In this document: positions 17,988-27,940 of the stretch, piece after piece | Numbering within the stretch: the stretch's first letter is position 1 | Layout of the letters: every line of letters begins with the position of its first letter | Assembly: GCF_024199925.1 (NCBI RefSeq) | Contig: NZ_JANADR010000001.1 | Location: 7,443,501-7,507,500, forward strand | Direction: 5' to 3' | From: Bradyrhizobium sp. CCGUVB1N3 | GTDB taxonomy: Bacteria; Pseudomonadota; Alphaproteobacteria; Rhizobiales; Xanthobacteraceae | Length of the DNA: 64,000 nt | Made by a program: the position numbers and the translations under genes | Notes under the pieces: model-generated | What the model saw: the letters and a program-made list of their open reading frames with translations, nothing else | Database searches by the model: none | What the model was told of the DNA's origin: nothing

Positions 17988-19718
17988 ATGACGCGTAACG
18001 ATGATTTCCGCATTCGCCCTGGCCAAATACGTTCGACACCCTGGCCGCGGGCAAAGCCCTTCTTGGCGCAAGCGCTCCAAGCCGCGCAGAAGGCCGGCGG
18101 TCTTTCACGTCGTGCCGGCGGTCGTGGCGGTGGGCGCTTTGGGCGTGGGCGCGCTGCGACCCTTAGCGCCAACCGGCTCCTGCAAGAACGAGGCCGCGGT
18201 GCCATGGTCAAGGCGCGTGTCGTGCGGCGGATGCGCTCGCCAGGCAGCCTGCGGGCCCATATCAGTTACCTGCGGCGTGACGGTGTTACCCGTGATGGAT
18301 CGCGTGGCGAACTATTCGATGCTGCCGGAGATGGCGCAGATGACCGAGGCTTTGCTGAGCGCTGCGAGAACGATCGGCATCATTTCCGCTTCATCGTCTC
18401 GCCGGATGACGCCGGCGAATTGGGAAGTTTACGGAGCTTTACGCGCGAGTTGATGGATCAGGCCTCACGCGATCTCGGTACGCGGCTCGACTGGGTCGCC
18501 ATCGACCATTGGAACACTGAGCATCCGCATATCCACATCCTTGTGCGCGGCCGCGCCGATGATGGCTCCGACCTTGTGTTCAGCCGCGATTATATCAGCA
18601 AAGGCCTGCGGGCCCGCGCAAGTGATCTCGTCACGCGCGAGCTTGGTCCCCGATCGGAGCTTGAGGTTCGGCGCGGCCTTGAGGCAGAGGTTGCGGCCGA
18701 GCGCTGGACGCGGCTCGACCGCACGCTTGCTCGGGAAGCGGGACGGACGGACGGGGTGATCGATCTGCGGCCAGAGCGCGGCGGCGGGTCCGACGCATTG
18801 CGCGAGATCCGGATTGGCCGGATGCGGACGCTCGAGCGGCTGGGGCTCGCTGAGCCCGCCGGTCCCGCGCGTTGGGTTCTCGCCCCTGATACGGAGCTGC
18901 GCTTGCGTGCGCTTGGGGAACGCGGCGATATCATCAAGCGGCTGCACAAGACACTCGCGAAGGATGGCGCATCTCGTTCACCATCCTCCTGGGCGCTCGA
19001 AGGCGAACGTCATGGCGAACCCATCATCGGCCGCCTTATCGCCCGTGGGCTCGATGATGAGCTCAAGGGATCGGCATTCGCCGTTGTCGACGGGATCGAC
19101 GGGCGTGTGCATCATCTCAGGCTCCCCGACATCGATGCGGCCGGTGATGGCCCGGTTGGCGGCATTGTCGAGCTGCGTCGCTTCGAGGATACGAGGGGCC
19201 GGCAGCGGATCGCGCTTGCCGTTCGCTCAGATCTTAATCTCGACCAGCAGGTGGCTTCGGAAGGGGCGACCTGGCTCGACCGGCGCCTGGTCGCTCGTGA
19301 GCCCGTCGCTCTTGCACGCGGCGGATTCGGCGCCGAGGTCCGGACCGCGCTCGATCGCCGGATCGATAAACTGGTAGAGCAGGGGCTTGCCCGCCGGGAT
19401 GGCGACAAAGTCACATTAGGCCGCAACCTGATTGGCACTCTGCGCAAGCGTGAGCTCGATACCGTGGGCCGGCGCTTGGCCTCCGAAACAGGGCTGGCGC
19501 AGGTCCCCGCCGAGGCGGGAGAGACGATCGCAGGCGTTTACCGCCAAAGGGTCTCGCTCGCCTCCGGTCGCTTTGCCATGATCGACAACGGGCTAGGCTT
19601 CCAGCTCGTGCCCTGGACACCGTCGCTCGAGCGTGAATTGGGCAAACAGGTCAGCGGCATCGCAGGTCCCGGCGGGGTCGACTGGAGTTTTGGGCGCAAG
19701 CGCGACCTTTCGCTCTAA
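17988..19718 (+). CDS. rlxS: DUF3363 relaxase/mobilisation protein
   Basis: 576 residues from the ATG at 17988. The N-terminal part has a Gly/Arg-rich basic stretch, then the VirD2-like relaxase region with DWVAIDHWNTEHPHIHILVR, giving the clustered histidines that bind the catalytic metal. The C-terminal DUF3363 domain continues to the end. This family supplies the nickase that cuts oriT and pilots the strand in ICEMlSym-type elements (RlxS). The frame is intact. traG follows after 91 bases. Confidence 0.83.
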   Translation: MTRNDDFRIRPGQIRSTPWPRAKPFLAQALQAAQKAGGLSRRAGGRGGGRFGRGRAATLSANRLLQERGRGAMVKARVVRRMRSPGSLRAHISYLRRDGVTRDGSRGELFDAAGDGADDRGFAERCENDRHHFRFIVSPDDAGELGSLRSFTRELMDQASRDLGTRLDWVAIDHWNTEHPHIHILVRGRADDGSDLVFSRDYISKGLRARASDLVTRELGPRSELEVRRGLEAEVAAERWTRLDRTLAREAGRTDGVIDLRPERGGGSDALREIRIGRMRTLERLGLAEPAGPARWVLAPDTELRLRALGERGDIIKRLHKTLAKDGASRSPSSWALEGERHGEPIIGRLIARGLDDELKGSAFAVVDGIDGRVHHLRLPDIDAAGDGPVGGIVELRRFEDTRGRQRIALAVRSDLNLDQQVASEGATWLDRRLVAREPVALARGGFGAEVRTALDRRIDKLVEQGLARRDGDKVTLGRNLIGTLRKRELDTVGRRLASETGLAQVPAEAGETIAGVYRQRVSLASGRFAMIDNGLGFQLVPWTPSLERELGKQVSGIAGPGGVDWSFGRKRDLSL

Positions 19719-19809
19719 CCCGCCGATCTCTTCGCCATGCTGCGCGACACCGCGACCTCGAAAGGATCGCCGTTGAATGGCGCCCTCGCGGTGCGCATCA
19801 ATTCTGGCC

Positions 19810-21786
19810 ATGCCCGCGACGAAGATTCTTTGGGGTCAACTGCTCTTTGTCTCGATGGTCGTGCTCGCCTTCCTCTGGGCGGCCACCGAATGGACGGCCT
19901 GGCGTCTGGCTTTCCAGCCGCAGCTCGGGCCCGCCTGGTTCAGGATCGCGGGCTGGCCTGTCTACCAACCGGCTGCCTTCTTCCTTTGGTGGTTCGCGTT
20001 CGACGCCTATGCCCCTGCCATCTTCGTCGAGGGAGCGTGCATCGCCGCAAGCGGCGGGATCGCATCCGTGGGCGTTGCCATCTTCCTTTCGGTGTGGCGG
20101 GCAAAGGAAGCTCAGCATGTGACAACATATGGGTCGTCCCGTTGGGCGGATGCGCGGGAGGTTCGCCGTGCGGGACTTCTGGGGCTAGATGGTGTGGTGC
20201 TCGGTCGCTTTGAGGGCCGTTACCTCCGGCACGATGGACCCGAGCATGTCCTGTGCTTTGCCCCGACCCGTTCCGGCAAAGGTGTCGGCCTCGTCATTCC
20301 GACACTGCTGACCTGGCCGAACTCCACGATCGTTCACGACATCAAGGGCGAGAACTTCCAGTTGACCTCCGGATGGCGCGCCCGCTTTGGGCCAGTGCTG
20401 CTCTTTGACCCGACCAATCCGGCGAGCGCTGCCTACAACCCACTGCTCGAGATTCGCCGAGGCGACTGCGAGGTCCGCGACGCCCAGAACATCGCCGACA
20501 TTCTCGTCGATCCCGAAGGCGCGCTCGAGCGTCGCAATCACTGGGAGAAGACCAGCCATTCCCTTCTGGTCGGGGCAATTCTCCATGTCCTCTACGCGGA
20601 ACCAGACAAGACGCTTGCCGGCGTTGCCAACTTCCTGTCGGACCCTTTGCGGCCGATCGAAACGACCCTGAACGCAATGTTGGCGACGCCCCATCTGGGA
20701 GAGCGTGTCCATCCGGTCGTGGCTTCGGCGGCACGCGAGCTCCTCAACAAGAGTGAAAATGAACGTTCCGGCGTGCTGTCGACCACAATGAGCTTCCTAG
20801 GTCTTTACCGCGACCCCGTGGTTGCCCGGGTCACGGGGCGGAGCGACTGGCACATTCGCGATCTTGTCGAGGGACCGCGACCGATCTCGCTTTACCTTGT
20901 GGTGCCACCGTCCGACATCGCCCGGACAAAGCCCCTGATGCGGCTCGTGCTCAACCAGATCGGGAGGCGGTTGACCGAGAGCCTCGATACCGACAGGCGG
21001 CGGCAGAAGCTGCTCCTGATGCTCGATGAGTTCGCAGCCCTCGGCCGGCTCGACTTCTTCGAGAGCCAGCTCGCCTTCATGGCAGGCTATGGCATCCGCA
21101 GCTTTCTGATCACCCAAAGCCTGAACCAGCTCGAGCGCGCTTATGGGGCGAACCACGCGATCCTCGACAATTGCCATATCCGCGTTGCCTTCTCGACCAA
21201 CGACGAGCGTACAGCCAAGCGCGTGTCGGACGCACTCGGAACCGCAACCGAAATGCGCGCGATGAAGAACTATGCCGGGCACCGGCTCTCGCCATGGCTC
21301 GGCCACCTGATGGTCAGCCGCCAGGAAACATCACGTCCGCTGCTCACACCCGGGGAAGTCATGCAGCTCTCGCCCAGCGAGGCCATTGTGATGGTTTCCG
21401 GCGTGCATCCCGTGCGCGCCCACAAGGTCCGCTACTACGAAGATCCGCAGTTCCAAACTCGCTTATTGGGCCCGTCGCGCAACGTTCCAGTCGGCTTGGT
21501 CTCGCAGCCCGACGATTGGTCGGCCCAAACACCGATTCCGCCCTCGATCGATCTGTTTACCGCGTTGAAGCGCGACGTCCGCGATGGGAATGGTGGCATT
21601 CGACGCGAGCCTGAACTGCCGCAGCAGGAGGAGGTCGTGATCACGGCGCCGCGCGCCGACAACGAATTCGACGCCATGCTTGATGATGGCGATGCTGATG
21701 CCGCGCAAGCGACGGCCCTGAACCGTTCGATGCAGGGGCTCGCACGTTCGGTCAGCCTCGACCCGGACGATAAGATGGGCCTTTGA
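19810..21786 (+). CDS. traG: TraG/VirD4 type IV coupling protein
   Basis: 658 residues from the ATG at 19810, the start that fits the family N-terminus (MPATKILWGQLLFVSMVVL); an upstream ATG at 19777 adds 11 residues. Two membrane segments lie at about 8-30 and 55-95. The ATPase has Walker A in CFAPTRSGKGVGLVIPTLL and Walker B in KLLLMLDEFAALGRLDFF. It would bring the relaxase-DNA complex to the mating pore. It is full length and followed ten bases later by the CopG-like gene. Confidence 0.88.
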   Translation: MPATKILWGQLLFVSMVVLAFLWAATEWTAWRLAFQPQLGPAWFRIAGWPVYQPAAFFLWWFAFDAYAPAIFVEGACIAASGGIASVGVAIFLSVWRAKEAQHVTTYGSSRWADAREVRRAGLLGLDGVVLGRFEGRYLRHDGPEHVLCFAPTRSGKGVGLVIPTLLTWPNSTIVHDIKGENFQLTSGWRARFGPVLLFDPTNPASAAYNPLLEIRRGDCEVRDAQNIADILVDPEGALERRNHWEKTSHSLLVGAILHVLYAEPDKTLAGVANFLSDPLRPIETTLNAMLATPHLGERVHPVVASAARELLNKSENERSGVLSTTMSFLGLYRDPVVARVTGRSDWHIRDLVEGPRPISLYLVVPPSDIARTKPLMRLVLNQIGRRLTESLDTDRRRQKLLLMLDEFAALGRLDFFESQLAFMAGYGIRSFLITQSLNQLERAYGANHAILDNCHIRVAFSTNDERTAKRVSDALGTATEMRAMKNYAGHRLSPWLGHLMVSRQETSRPLLTPGEVMQLSPSEAIVMVSGVHPVRAHKVRYYEDPQFQTRLLGPSRNVPVGLVSQPDDWSAQTPIPPSIDLFTALKRDVRDGNGGIRREPELPQQEEVVITAPRADNEFDAMLDDGDADAAQATALNRSMQGLARSVSLDPDDKMGL

Positions 21787-21796
21787 GGGTGGCGCG

Positions 21797-22246
21797 ATGA
21801 AGAAGGCCCAGCTCAGCATCTATCTCGATCCAGAGATCTTCCGCAGCCTTGACACATTCGCAAAACGTCAGGGCAAGCCCAAATCGCTGGTTGCTGAGGC
21901 AGCCATTGCCTCCTTCTTGTCTCCCGATGAGTCCGAGCGGCGGGAGGCAGCGATAGCCAAGCGGCTCGACCGGATCGTGCGGGTGCTCGAGCGCCTTGAG
22001 CGTAATGACAGTGTTACGCTGGAAACGATTGCTTTGTTCATCCGATTCTGGTTGACGGCGACCCCTGCATTGCCGGAGCAGTCGAGCGCTACGGCGCGCG
22101 CCAAGGGCGCTGAACGCTACGATCGTTTTGTCGAAGCGCTCGGACGGCGGCTCTCCAGCGGATCGAGCGTTCTTAAGGAAGTCAGTCTCGAATCGGATGA
22201 AGCTGGAAGCCTTGCTCCGACAGAGGACAAAGCCGGCCCCACCTGA
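21797..22246 (+). CDS. CopG-like ribbon-helix-helix protein
   Basis: 149 residues. The N-terminal KKAQLSIYLDPEIFRSLDTF is a ribbon-helix-helix DNA-binding motif, followed by a helical tail (RIVRVLERLERNDSVTLETI). In related ICEs this gene stands between traG and trbB. Here trbB does not follow, so the transfer operon is cut off after this gene. Its role, perhaps regulation of the tra/trb genes, is inference. Confidence 0.75.
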   Translation: MKKAQLSIYLDPEIFRSLDTFAKRQGKPKSLVAEAAIASFLSPDESERREAAIAKRLDRIVRVLERLERNDSVTLETIALFIRFWLTATPALPEQSSATARAKGAERYDRFVEALGRRLSSGSSVLKEVSLESDEAGSLAPTEDKAGPT

Positions 22247-22320
22247 TCAACTCGCCGCTTCCTTGTTTCGCTACGCCAGACTGCGATCGCCATCGTCAAT
22301 CAGTTGAAGAACCCTCGCTG

Positions 22321-22645
22321 ATGTCCTTCTGCCATTTCGGTGCCGCGAAACCGCCCGACTCAGCCAAGCACTCTGTGAGCGGCTCGAGGTCGCCGCCGAC
22401 CGTCCGAGCGTCGGCAAAGCGTAATCGTAGAAGCCGCCCTCGAAGGTTTTCTGAAGCCTGCACGCGCCAGGTTCGACCGCCTCGGCGCCATGTACAGATG
22501 ATGGTCGAGACCGTCGCGCTACCGCCCGCTATCATCTCGAGGTCGTGCCGCCGCTGCCAGAATATCGGCCGCGCGAGGCAGTTCTTCTCGGCGACGAGCG
22601 CTTCAAGGGGCCGAACGGGATATCGGCACGTCGGATGGACAAACG
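22321..22645 (+). pseudogene. Decayed relative of the CopG-like gene
   Basis: Broken frames read MVETVAL, then RYHLEVVPPLPEYRPREAVL and LGDERFKG, which parallel the tail of the upstream CopG-like protein (LETIALFIRFWLTATPALPE). This suggests a frame-broken tandem relative. The match is short. Confidence 0.35.
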
Positions 22646-23053
22646 CGCTGATGCAGGAGACGATGGCGCGTCTCAATCCCGCAAACCGTGCACGTTTGGA
22701 GCTCGCTGAGGTTGAAAACAACCGCCAGAAGCCTCCTGCCCGGGCGAGCTCATCGCGGAATGGTGGGCATTCAGCCAATATTGACAATCAGGCCAGGCCT
22801 TCCAGTGATTATCGTCAATCGCGATTTCCTGCTTGAGCCTTATAACTTGGGACGTGCTCAGTCGAGGGCGCGTCCGCCTAGCCGCATCCACCATGCGGGT
22901 GATTGCATGAGCAATTTGAAGATAGCTGTCATCGAGGATGATAAACGAACGACAAGAACTAATAGGTTGCCGAAAGCGACCCTCGTGGCTTATGCGAAAT
23001 TCTTGCTCGCGTGTGGGACCATCGATCGAATTCTGACGCGGCCCGACGCGACG
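22646..23053. other. No supported gene; 14-bp palindrome
   Basis: ATTGC-ATGA-GCAAT (22902-22915) is a perfect dyad of the kind LysR proteins bind, but it lies beyond the 3' end of the nearby LysR gene. A frame starting at 22907 (MSNLKIAVIEDD) resembles the first residues of a response regulator and then loses similarity. Confidence 0.3.
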
Positions 23054-23950
23054 TTAGGCGGCTTCCCGAATTGCGGTCCTTCTACAAAGCCGAGCGACCC
23101 ATCGACAAAACTCACGCGCTATTTCGGGATTGTCACTGCGGTCGACGGCATAGGCCCGATATTGCATGCCGCTGGGAGTACGCGATCCAGGTATCACATG
23201 CAGGACGCCCTCACGCACGAGATCGCTGACAGTGATTTCAGGTGCTACCAGCAGGCAACGTCCCGTTATGACGGCCGGTAGAGCAAGGTAATTGTGATCA
23301 TAGCGAGCCCCCGACTTTATGTCTTTTGCGCTCAAGTTCCATGTGGGCAGTATGTCGGGTCGGGATGTGATGTTCAGAATTGGCATTGAACGAACAGTTG
23401 AGAGTGTTTTTCCAGCCATGTGATTTGGAGAGCCCACGCACACGAGTTGCTCATTGTAGATTTCCCAATCGTCGGCCGGTTCAATGACGGAAAGATAGCG
23501 AGTAATCAAGACGTCGAAATTGTCGGAGGATGTCGGCGGAGATAATGAACTGATTACGTCCACGATTAAGCCACCCTTCTCAGCAGAGAAAGCTTCCGGA
23601 TTCGGAATCAGAAAGGAGTAAGCGAAGGTAGAAAGTGACGTGCGGACCACAATCCGATTGGCCCCCGGTCCGCTCCGGCGCCGCATTCTCTTAGCGGTGA
23701 AGCACACTGTATCAAGCGGTTCGGCAACGGTGTTCACGAATAGCCTTCCGAATTCCGTCAATTCGCTCTGCCGACCTCGCCGTTGCACGAGATCTGTACC
23801 AAAGTATTCCTGCAACACAGCCAGATAGCGGCTGACCGAGCTCTGTGTTGTCCCTAATGCGGTGGCCGCACGCGTTACGCTTCCTTCTCGCGCAATGGTC
23901 ACAAACACCCGGATTGCATTGAGGGGCACTTCATCGTGTTCGGCAGCCAT
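23054..23950 (-). CDS. LysR-family regulator (GcvA-like)
   Basis: 298 residues. The winged helix-turn-helix is at about residues 9-66 (LNAIRVFVTIAREGSVTRAA; LGTTQSSVSRYLAVLQEYFG). The effector domain runs from about 95 (IVVRTSLSTFAYSFLIP) to 290. The length is normal. No obvious target gene is divergent from it: upstream lies a truncated chemoreceptor whose 5' end appears to have been removed at the junction near 23980, so the regulator may have lost its partner. The signal is unknown. Confidence 0.75.
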   Translation of the reverse strand: MAAEHDEVPLNAIRVFVTIAREGSVTRAATALGTTQSSVSRYLAVLQEYFGTDLVQRRGRQSELTEFGRLFVNTVAEPLDTVCFTAKRMRRRSGPGANRIVVRTSLSTFAYSFLIPNPEAFSAEKGGLIVDVISSLSPPTSSDNFDVLITRYLSVIEPADDWEIYNEQLVCVGSPNHMAGKTLSTVRSMPILNITSRPDILPTWNLSAKDIKSGARYDHNYLALPAVITGRCLLVAPEITVSDLVREGVLHVIPGSRTPSGMQYRAYAVDRSDNPEIAREFCRWVARLCRRTAIREAA

Positions 23951-23984
23951 CTTCTGCTCCAGTAGCTTCGGGAATGTCCGCTAG

Positions 23985-25412
23985 GCGGAGTTCAAGAGGA
24001 TCGCAAAGGACGGCCGCGAGGTCTGGATCGAAGCATCCTACAATCCGGTGCTCGGCGGTGACGGTAAGACGGTGATGGTCGCTAAGATCGCGACCGAGAT
24101 CACCGCGAAGAAGATCCGCAGCATGACGGACGCCTCGAAAATTGCCGCGATCGGTCGCGCGCAAGCCGTCATTGAATTCCGGCTCGATGGCACGGTCGTC
24201 ACCGCCAACGACAATTTCTGCAAGGCACTCGGCTATTCGCTCGCCGAGATCGAGGGCAAGCATCACAGCCTGTTCATGTCGCCGGCCGAACGTGACAGCG
24301 CGGCCTACCGCGAGTTCTGGGCCAAGCTCAACCGCGGCGAATACCAAGCCGGCGAGTTCAAGCGCATCGGCAAGGGCGGCCGCGAGGTCTGGATCCTCGC
24401 CTCCTACAATCCGCTGCTCGACGACAACGGCAAGCCTTTCGGCGTGGTCAAGTTCGCGACTGATGTCACCGCGGAAAAACTAAAGAATGTCGACCTTGCC
24501 GGCCAGCTTGCCGCGATCGACAAGGCTCAGGCGGTGATTGAATTCAACATGGACGGCACGATCATCACCGCAAACGAGAACTTTCTGCACACGGTTGGCT
24601 ACTCTCTTGCCGAGATCAAGGGCAAGCATCACAGCATGTTCGTTGAGCCTACGGAGCGCGACGGCGCGGCCTATCGCGAGTTCTGGGCCAAGCTCAACCG
24701 TGGCCAGTACCAGGCGGCCGAGTACAAGCGCATCGGTAAGGGCGGCAAGGAGGTCTACATCCAGGCCTCCTACAATCCGATCCTCGATCTCAACGGCAAG
24801 CCGTTCAAGGTCGTCAAATATGCGACCGACACCACCAAACAGGTGCTGGTCCGCCTGGGCAATGAACGGGTCCGCGGCATGATGGAGTCGGTTGCCGCAG
24901 GTTCCGAGGAGCTCAATGCATCGGTGCGTGAGATCTCGGAGGCCATGACCAAGTCACGCGAGACCGCGATGAGTGCGGTGGATCAGGTCGCCGCCGCCGA
25001 TGCACAGGCCCAGCGCCTCACTGAGGCCGCGCAGGCGATGAGCGGTATTGTCGAGATGATCAACAACATCACCGCGCAGATCAACCTGCTCGCGCTCAAC
25101 GCCACGATCGAGTCCGCGCGCGCGGGCGAAGCAGGCCGCGGCTTTGCCGTGGTCGCCTCCGAGGTCAAGAGCCTCGCCAACCAAGCCAAGCAGGCGACCG
25201 ACAAGATCGACGCCGAGATTGGTAGCCTCAACGGTATCTCGGGCGACGTTGTCGGTGCGCTGAATTCGATCAAGCAGGCCATCAACAATGTCAGTGAGTA
25301 TGTGACGTCGACTGCCGCTGCCATCGAGGAGCAGAGCACAGTGACGAACGAGATGTCGATCAGCATGCAGCGCGCCGCTGCGGAGGCGGCAGCGATGACC
25401 AGCCGGGCTTGA
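23985..25412 (+). pseudogene. PAS-type methyl-accepting chemotaxis protein, 5'-truncated
   Basis: The frame is open from 23985, right after an in-frame TAG, and starts in the middle of a PAS domain ([20 protein letters not shown]). Two complete PAS domains follow, each with the repeated [12 protein letters not shown] signature, at about residues 70-180 and 190-300. The signalling domain has the chemoreceptor tip in [20 protein letters not shown]. The first PAS half and the N-terminus are missing, and the best remaining starts are GTG 24048 or later. It might still make a soluble receptor, but a remnant is more likely. Confidence 0.7.
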
Positions 25413-25429
25413 TCGTGAAGGATCGCCAG

Positions 25430-26062
25430 ACCGGCAACATCATCCCCTTCATTCAGCGAAAGCTGCCAAACTCCGCAATCAAATGCGTTTTGCGAGCTTC
25501 ACACCCACGCGCGCAGGACCGACCATTGCTTCGCGATCCTGAGATGCGAATTTGCAGCTTCGTAAAGGGCGTGACGCATCATTGTGCCGCCGCACTTGCT
25601 GATATTACCCGACCGATCGATCTCTCCGGACTGATAAACGCAAGGGATTAGTCCCAGGTGAGCCGCCACTGCCCGGGAGTCCTTGAATCGACGGGGATCG
25701 TCGATTGTTGCCTTGAAGGACAGACTTACGATCGGTCCCACGCCGGAGATGGTCATCAAACGTTTGCACAGACCGTCTTTGCGCGCCACTCGCGAAAGCT
25801 GACGGTCAAGCATAGCCTTCTCGGTTCGCATCGCGTTGCGTACTTCCAGAAGAGGTTCAATTGCCATTCGCAGATCCGGCGCATCTGCCAGCATGGCTTC
25901 GACCTTACCGCGAACAGTTTTTTCTTGAGATAGGCTTTGCGCGCCTTGGCCTGATGAGCCCTGCGCCAGGACGACCATGCGAGGATGTGGGCGTGCGGGA
26001 TGCGCCGCTGGGCTAGCTTCAGAGCGATGCGCAGGATTCTCACCGAATACTTCTGCGGGCAT
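25430..26062 (-). mobile_element. IS110-family transposase fragment plus other IS debris
   Basis: The minus-strand frame 25499-26062 holds the IS110-type Transposase_20 domain (ISGVGPIVSLSFKATIDD; RFKDSRAVAAHLGLIPCVY; MMRHALYEAANSHL). It breaks at AWV-stop, but the +1 frame continues AWGVKLAKRI, so the 3' end is frameshifted. The first 35 residues are out of family; another frame at 25940-26043 reads HILAWSSWRRAHQAKARKA, which looks like the end of a different transposase. No catalytic N-terminal half is present. Confidence 0.65.
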
Positions 26063-26156
26063 CGTCGATGGTTATCAAATCAGACGCCGACCAGCTAAGC
26101 CCTGGGCAAGCTTTGCGCTCAGTCCCACAGAGCTGTGGTCTCAAAGCGACCCTCAC

Positions 26157-26172
26157 TGTCAACTTGCCGACA
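26157..26172 (+). promoter_or_regulatory. NifA upstream activator sequence
   Basis: TGT-CAACTTGCCG-ACA matches the NifA consensus TGT-N10-ACA exactly. It is centred about 107 bases before the start point expected from the sigma-54 promoter at 26246. Confidence 0.65.
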
Positions 26173-26245
26173 TCAAACTTCGAAGCGTGGGACATCATAC
26201 AGGGTCATCAGAGTGATCCCATTATCCGGAGGTGATTTTCTCATT

Positions 26246-26261
26246 TGGCACGCCCCCTGCA
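26246..26261 (+). promoter_or_regulatory. Sigma-54 promoter
   Basis: TGGCACG-CCCC-CTGCA against the consensus TGGCACG-N4-TTGCA: one mismatch, with GG and GC spaced by exactly ten bases. Together with the NifA site upstream it predicts expression under nitrogen-fixing conditions. Confidence 0.7.
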
Positions 26262-26304
26262 GGGCTACCCGCAAATGCTCTCCACCATAGAGGAGAAGTC
26301 ATCC

Positions 26305-26451
26305 ATGACAGGCCCGCCCAACATCGGCCCCGGCGCGGCAGAGCCGTCACCGCAGAGATCAGACGCAACATTGATGCCTACGATGACGTCACACACAGCC
26401 CGTTGCTTGGATCATGCCTTCTTGGAGAAGCCCAGTGGCCGCAATACATGA
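26305..26451 (+). CDS. Small 48-residue ORF behind the NifA promoter
   Basis: ATG at 26305 with AGGAG nine bases upstream, 48 codons (MTGPPNIGPGAAEPSPQRSD at the start). It is the first ORF with a good ribosome site after the sigma-54 promoter, about 30 bases beyond the expected start point. No membrane segment or known domain is seen. A longer overlapping frame (26232-26504) has no ribosome site. Coding potential is uncertain; the stretch might be only a leader. Confidence 0.35.
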   Translation: MTGPPNIGPGAAEPSPQRSDATLMPTMTSHTARCLDHAFLEKPSGRNT

Positions 26452-26686
26452 TCGCCGACAACAACGAGGATGCTTCTCTACAGTGTCCTCTGCGCTTCAA
26501 CTGATTTGCGGCACGGTTCGAGTTTTCTTCGTCCAGATCCTGGGGGCCGTCCATTGGTCTCAGGCTTAGGCGAGCGATGCCTCCGCTTTCGTACCGGCAA
26601 TGACATCGGCAGGATCAAGAGGCGGTAAATGTGAGGGTCGCGGTGATCGTGACCTACGGCGAACGCCCTCTCTTCTGAGGATTGAC

Positions 26687-27940
26687 GTGAAGGATGAGCT
26701 TCAGAGCGAACTCAAGGGACACCTGGGACTTATCTCAGGTCTTTTGCTCATAGTCACGATGATCCTTGGATCCGGGATTCTTGTGATCCCGGGACTTGTA
26801 TTCGAAAAGCTCGGCAAGGATGGCATCTACGCTTGGTTAGCCTGCTCGCTACTCTCTGCGCCGATCCTGATAACAATGGTTATTCTAGGTAGTACATATC
26901 CGAGCACTGGTGGGGTAGCATACTTTGCCAAACTTGCATTTGGCCGGTACCTAGAATGGCTGGTAGCGCTACTCTTTTTTGGAGCGGCGGTATTGGGGTT
27001 GCCATCTATCGCGATTGTGGGGGCGACCTACCTACAAAAATTGACCGGCTCCAGAGTGGATATTCATGTCCTTGCCGCCCTATTCATTTTGCTTGCTGCC
27101 TGCTTTGCTCTGTCCAGTAGCGAGACACTCTCTGGTAGCGTAAGGCTCGTGGGTGGCTCGTCATTATCTCTCTTGGTGGGCGTGCTCGTTGTCCTGCTCA
27201 TGCTAGCGGTGCGGACTAACGGTGTCCGATTCAGTGGCCCGACAAATCTTTCGTCGATTGCAGAGCAGATTCCATTGATCTTCTTCTCTTTCGCCGGTTC
27301 GGAGACTGCGTCCCACTTGTCCGCGGACTTTCGCGATCCTAGAAGGACTTTTGGCCCAGCAATGTTCCTTGCGTTCATTCTGGTCTGCTGCGTATACATC
27401 GGCAGCGCAGCGCTCGTGCATGTCTCCGACATCAAATCAAACTTTGATGCACCAGTATTTCAGGCTGCTGTGCAAGTCGCGCCAGCTGCACCATGCTGGC
27501 TGGTTCCAGTGCTCGGTACATCGCTGATCGCAGCCAATCTCTTCGGATCAGTTGTGGCCGTCTCGCGGCTTGTTCTTTACCTTTCCGGGCAAGGCTTTCT
27601 TCCCGCCAGCCTCGGTTACTTGCGCAATGGCACTCCCCGCAACAGTGTATATTTCGTGGCTGGGTCTCTGATCGCCGTCGTGGTCGCCGATCAGATTCGG
27701 TTGCTAAATATCGAAATGATGTTCCGCATGGCCGGAATGAACTTGCTTGCCATTTACGTCATTTCGGCGATGGCGCTGGCTAGGTTACGGCGGGGACTAG
27801 TTTCGTGGCTCCTTGCTGGCTTGATTGTGAGTTTCTCCGCGCCGATCTTGCTTAGCGCCACGTCTTCGCTCGTTTATATTGCATCTACTGCCCTCATTGC
27901 CTATTTTTCGAACCGCAACAATCGAACGAGATTGTTATGA
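26687..27940 (+). CDS. APC-family amino acid permease
   Basis: 417 residues from the GTG at 26687, preceded by TGAGGA at 26675; an ATG at 26600 adds 29 residues unlike the family. About twelve hydrophobic segments are visible, with the first-helix motif TMILGSGILVIPGL typical of amino acid/polyamine permeases and PLIFFSFAGSETASHLSADF near the middle. The stop overlaps the start of the aminomutase-like gene (ATGA), so the two are coupled. Base composition is clearly more A/T-rich than the ICE block, a sign of transfer. It may move the substrate or product of the next gene. Confidence 0.8.
   Translation: MKDELQSELKGHLGLISGLLLIVTMILGSGILVIPGLVFEKLGKDGIYAWLACSLLSAPILITMVILGSTYPSTGGVAYFAKLAFGRYLEWLVALLFFGAAVLGLPSIAIVGATYLQKLTGSRVDIHVLAALFILLAACFALSSSETLSGSVRLVGGSSLSLLVGVLVVLLMLAVRTNGVRFSGPTNLSSIAEQIPLIFFSFAGSETASHLSADFRDPRRTFGPAMFLAFILVCCVYIGSAALVHVSDIKSNFDAPVFQAAVQVAPAAPCWLVPVLGTSLIAANLFGSVVAVSRLVLYLSGQGFLPASLGYLRNGTPRNSVYFVAGSLIAVVVADQIRLLNIEMMFRMAGMNLLAIYVISAMALARLRRGLVSWLLAGLIVSFSAPILLSATSSLVYIASTALIAYFSNRNNRTRLL

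Noticed and set aside
22886..22930. Possible nod box (CATCCACCATGCGGGTGAT...)
   Set aside because: Only the first half resembles the nod box; the ATC/AAACAATCGATTTT part is absent and no nod gene follows.
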